Shown piece by piece: positions 62,101-64,000 of a stretch of DNA of 64,000 bases. This DNA is from Rotaria macrura (taxonomy: Eukaryota; Rotifera; Eurotatoria; Philodinida; Philodinidae): NCBI GenBank assembly GCA_900239685.1, contig OENT01000138.1:62001-126000 (forward strand). The letters are read 5' to 3'. The position numbers and the translations under genes were made by a program. The first letter of the stretch is position 1, and the number at the start of each line of letters is the position of its first letter. The notes below the pieces were generated by a model. That model was not told the DNA's origin. It made no database searches and worked only from the letters and a program-made list of their open reading frames with translations.

Positions 62101-62986
62101 GACGTGACTCATCTTCGAATTTTTACTTATAGATTTAGAAATTAGTCTAGGCCATGATTTACACATATAAGAGTCAGTTTATGGAAACAAGAAAATGTAG
62201 ACCTATTTTAACAGTTGGTATGATAAAAAAGAACCATGTTTTAATTTTAAAGCATCGATTCAAGCATTTTCATATTGAGGACATAGTCAACAGATTTTTA
62301 TTTTAAATTTATTCCAAACATTTTTAAAGGATTTCCACTTACGTGCATCTTTCCATCTCATTTCCTCATTGACAACCCGTAAGCAATAAGAATATGGATA
62401 CGAACAATGCTTACAAAAGAAATATTGTATTTGACATGAAAGAAAGTGCGAGTTATTTGCAATTCATAAGTAATCGACTTCTCATACTTGTTAAGTATTA
62501 CCTGATACAATTTTTATGAATTCGACATATTCAAAAATTGCTTTTTTCTCCCTTCTTATTCATGGGAAGCAAGCTGTGGTTGTATTATCTCAATTATTAG
62601 AAATCATAATAATGACGTATATGTCTACATATAAATTTTAGGTTGCCATGGGAATGTTTGCATATATGACTGACCTTGATGGTATTGAAAATCGTGATAT
62701 GAAACAAATTGATATACGCGTCGATGGAGATTTACAAAACCTATTGTATAAATTCTTGTCGGAATGGCTTGAGGTTTATGGTACGGAAGATTATTTTATA
62801 GCAAGAAAAATTGAAATCAATTTTTTCGATCGCAACGAATTACGTATAATTGCACGCGGTTATGGGGAAACATTTGATTTATCACGACACACGCAAGGAA
62901 CTGAAATCAAAGCAATCACTTATTCAAATATGCAAATACACGAAGAAGCATCAACACATGATGTCTATGTCATTGTTGATATTTAA
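59169..62986 (+). CDS. ZBTB8OS: Archease (tRNA-ligase cofactor)
   Basis: Archease activates the RtcB-type RNA ligase for tRNA splicing and, in animals, for XBP1 mRNA splicing. Two exons, 59169-59363 and 62642-62986, give 179 residues, near the usual 150-170. Diagnostic segments: FEYLDNTADIQIHAWGNSIE near residue 45, then AMGMFAYMTDL, LLYKFLSEWLEVY, GYGETFDLSRHTQGTEIKAI and the final VYVIVDI. The conserved metal-binding Asp of TAD and the C-terminal DI are present. The N-terminal 40 residues are acidic and low complexity. The start codon lies 10 bp after the stop of the small membrane protein gene. Confidence 0.92.
59364..62641 (+). other. 3.3-kb intron of archease
   Basis: The single intron splits codons after FEQ and before VAMGMF, in phase 0. 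It is by far the longest intron in the window for a gene of only 179 codons. I see no nested gene, RNA gene or repeat structure in it. Confidence 0.8.
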
Positions 62987-64000
62987 TGATATGTGTGTGT
63001 GCATGAATCGTTTATTTTGTTAGTCTCAGACGTTTTTTTTTCTTCGCGTTTTATTATTTCACATTTATACCAGTCAACTATAAATTCTGTATCACTATTG
63101 ATTTCCCTCGTGATACATTGTGTTCCTTTTCTTTTCATAGTTGTTTTTTTTTGTTATTACTATTACTACTACTACACTTTATAAAACTAAATAGATGACT
63201 ATTCAATCCTAAATACAAGCAATCAATGAGCGCACGTACGACTGCTAAAGTATGTAAAGATGACAACAAAGACGAGCGGTGTATACAAAAAAAAATAGAA
63301 GAGAATCAGCTATAAATATATATAGAAGCATAGATAGCTATAGGAAAAGAAGAATCTATCAGTCTAAAAAAAAGAGAAAGAGACATCTCGTTTTTCATAT
63401 ATATGTGACTGTGATGATGGAATTTTTCTTCCGATGATTATCATCGTCACTCGTCCTCGTCGACGATAGTAGAACAAAGAACAAGAGAGAATAACAGAAA
63501 AATCTAATTCTCGCTGTCTTGCTTTCCGAAAAAAAATCTTATCTTCTATCTCTTGTTATTTGTTCATATATTCCTTTAAGGACATCGCAATGAGAGTGTT
63601 TTTTCTGTCTCTGTCTCTCTGTCTGTCTCTCTTAGCATACAAGTATAGACGGATGTTTGTTTGGGATACGATGATATCGATTTTCCCCGAGCGAATGTCA
63701 TTTCTTCGTTTCTTCTATTACTCTTTGTCGTTGGGTTTTTCTATAGCATCGATACTGTAAATAGTTTGCTAGGACCAACTGTACTTTTCGCCAGACTGAC
63801 AAGAACAACAGTAACAAACAACGACAACGACAGACATATAAGACGATGTTGAACTGATTAACACTAGATGTTTCATTTTTTCTCTTGCTCAATACAACAG
63901 TTCTTGGCTTTCTTCTGTTTTCTTTTTTGTTTCCTCGAACATCGTCAAGATTATTATTATCTACGATTATTTTCTTTTCTCTGTGTCTCTCAAAAATAAT
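62987..64000. other. Downstream of archease, no gene recognised
   Basis: About 1 kb to the window end. It contains TACT/TTA-rich and CT-rich simple tracts (for example (TCTG)n-like sequence near 63605-63630) and no coding exon that I can support. Confidence 0.55.

Overview
The window reads as nuclear DNA of an invertebrate (protostome) animal. It is AT-rich by eye, most introns are short (about 50-70 bp, GT/AG), and a few introns are long. The gene content is metazoan and partly protostome-typical: tyrosine decarboxylase and a fuseless-type membrane protein. A rotifer, probably a bdelloid, fits the base composition, intron style and duplicated signalling genes; that attribution is inference. 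No prokaryotic operon, CRISPR array or recognisable virus-derived element was seen.

Layout. 1-7.7 kb (+): two tandem pyruvate dehydrogenase kinases, the first cut by the window edge. 8.1-9.0 kb (-): a Ser/His-rich single-exon ORF of unknown function. 9.3-14.5 kb (-): three Rap-type small GTPases in a row, two being close tandem duplicates and the third a canonical Rap1. 17.9-19.0 kb (+): a TTK/Mps1-like kinase whose first exon was not found. 19.2-21.3 kb (+): RPAC1, the shared AC40 subunit of RNA polymerases I and III. 21.6-28.5 kb (-): RasGRP, converging on RPAC1. 28.5-36.7 kb: gene-poor DNA with a perfect 151-bp-arm foldback element and a small palindrome. 36.7-38.9 kb (+): fuseless-like eight-TM-type protein with two candidate last exons. 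40.7-43.7 kb (+): SYK-type tyrosine kinase with tandem SH2 domains. 43.7-48.5 kb: no gene seen, one degenerate foldback repeat. 48.5-53.3 kb (+): tyrosine decarboxylase with a long acidic insertion. 54.9-58.6 kb (-): ARM-repeat plus TIR-domain protein. 58.9-63.0 kb (+): a small membrane protein whose stop lies 10 bp before the archease start codon; archease is split by a 3.3-kb intron.

How the genes relate. RasGRP is a Ras/Rap exchange factor and lies about 7-19 kb from three Rap-like GTPases, so possible enzyme and substrates are linked. RasGRP and SYK-type kinases both act in diacylglycerol/tyrosine-kinase signalling in other animals. The remaining genes are unrelated housekeeping, neural or immune-type functions. 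Gene models were built by hand from splice signals and family homology. All complete multi-exon models sum to whole codons and stay open, which supports them, but no transcript data were available.
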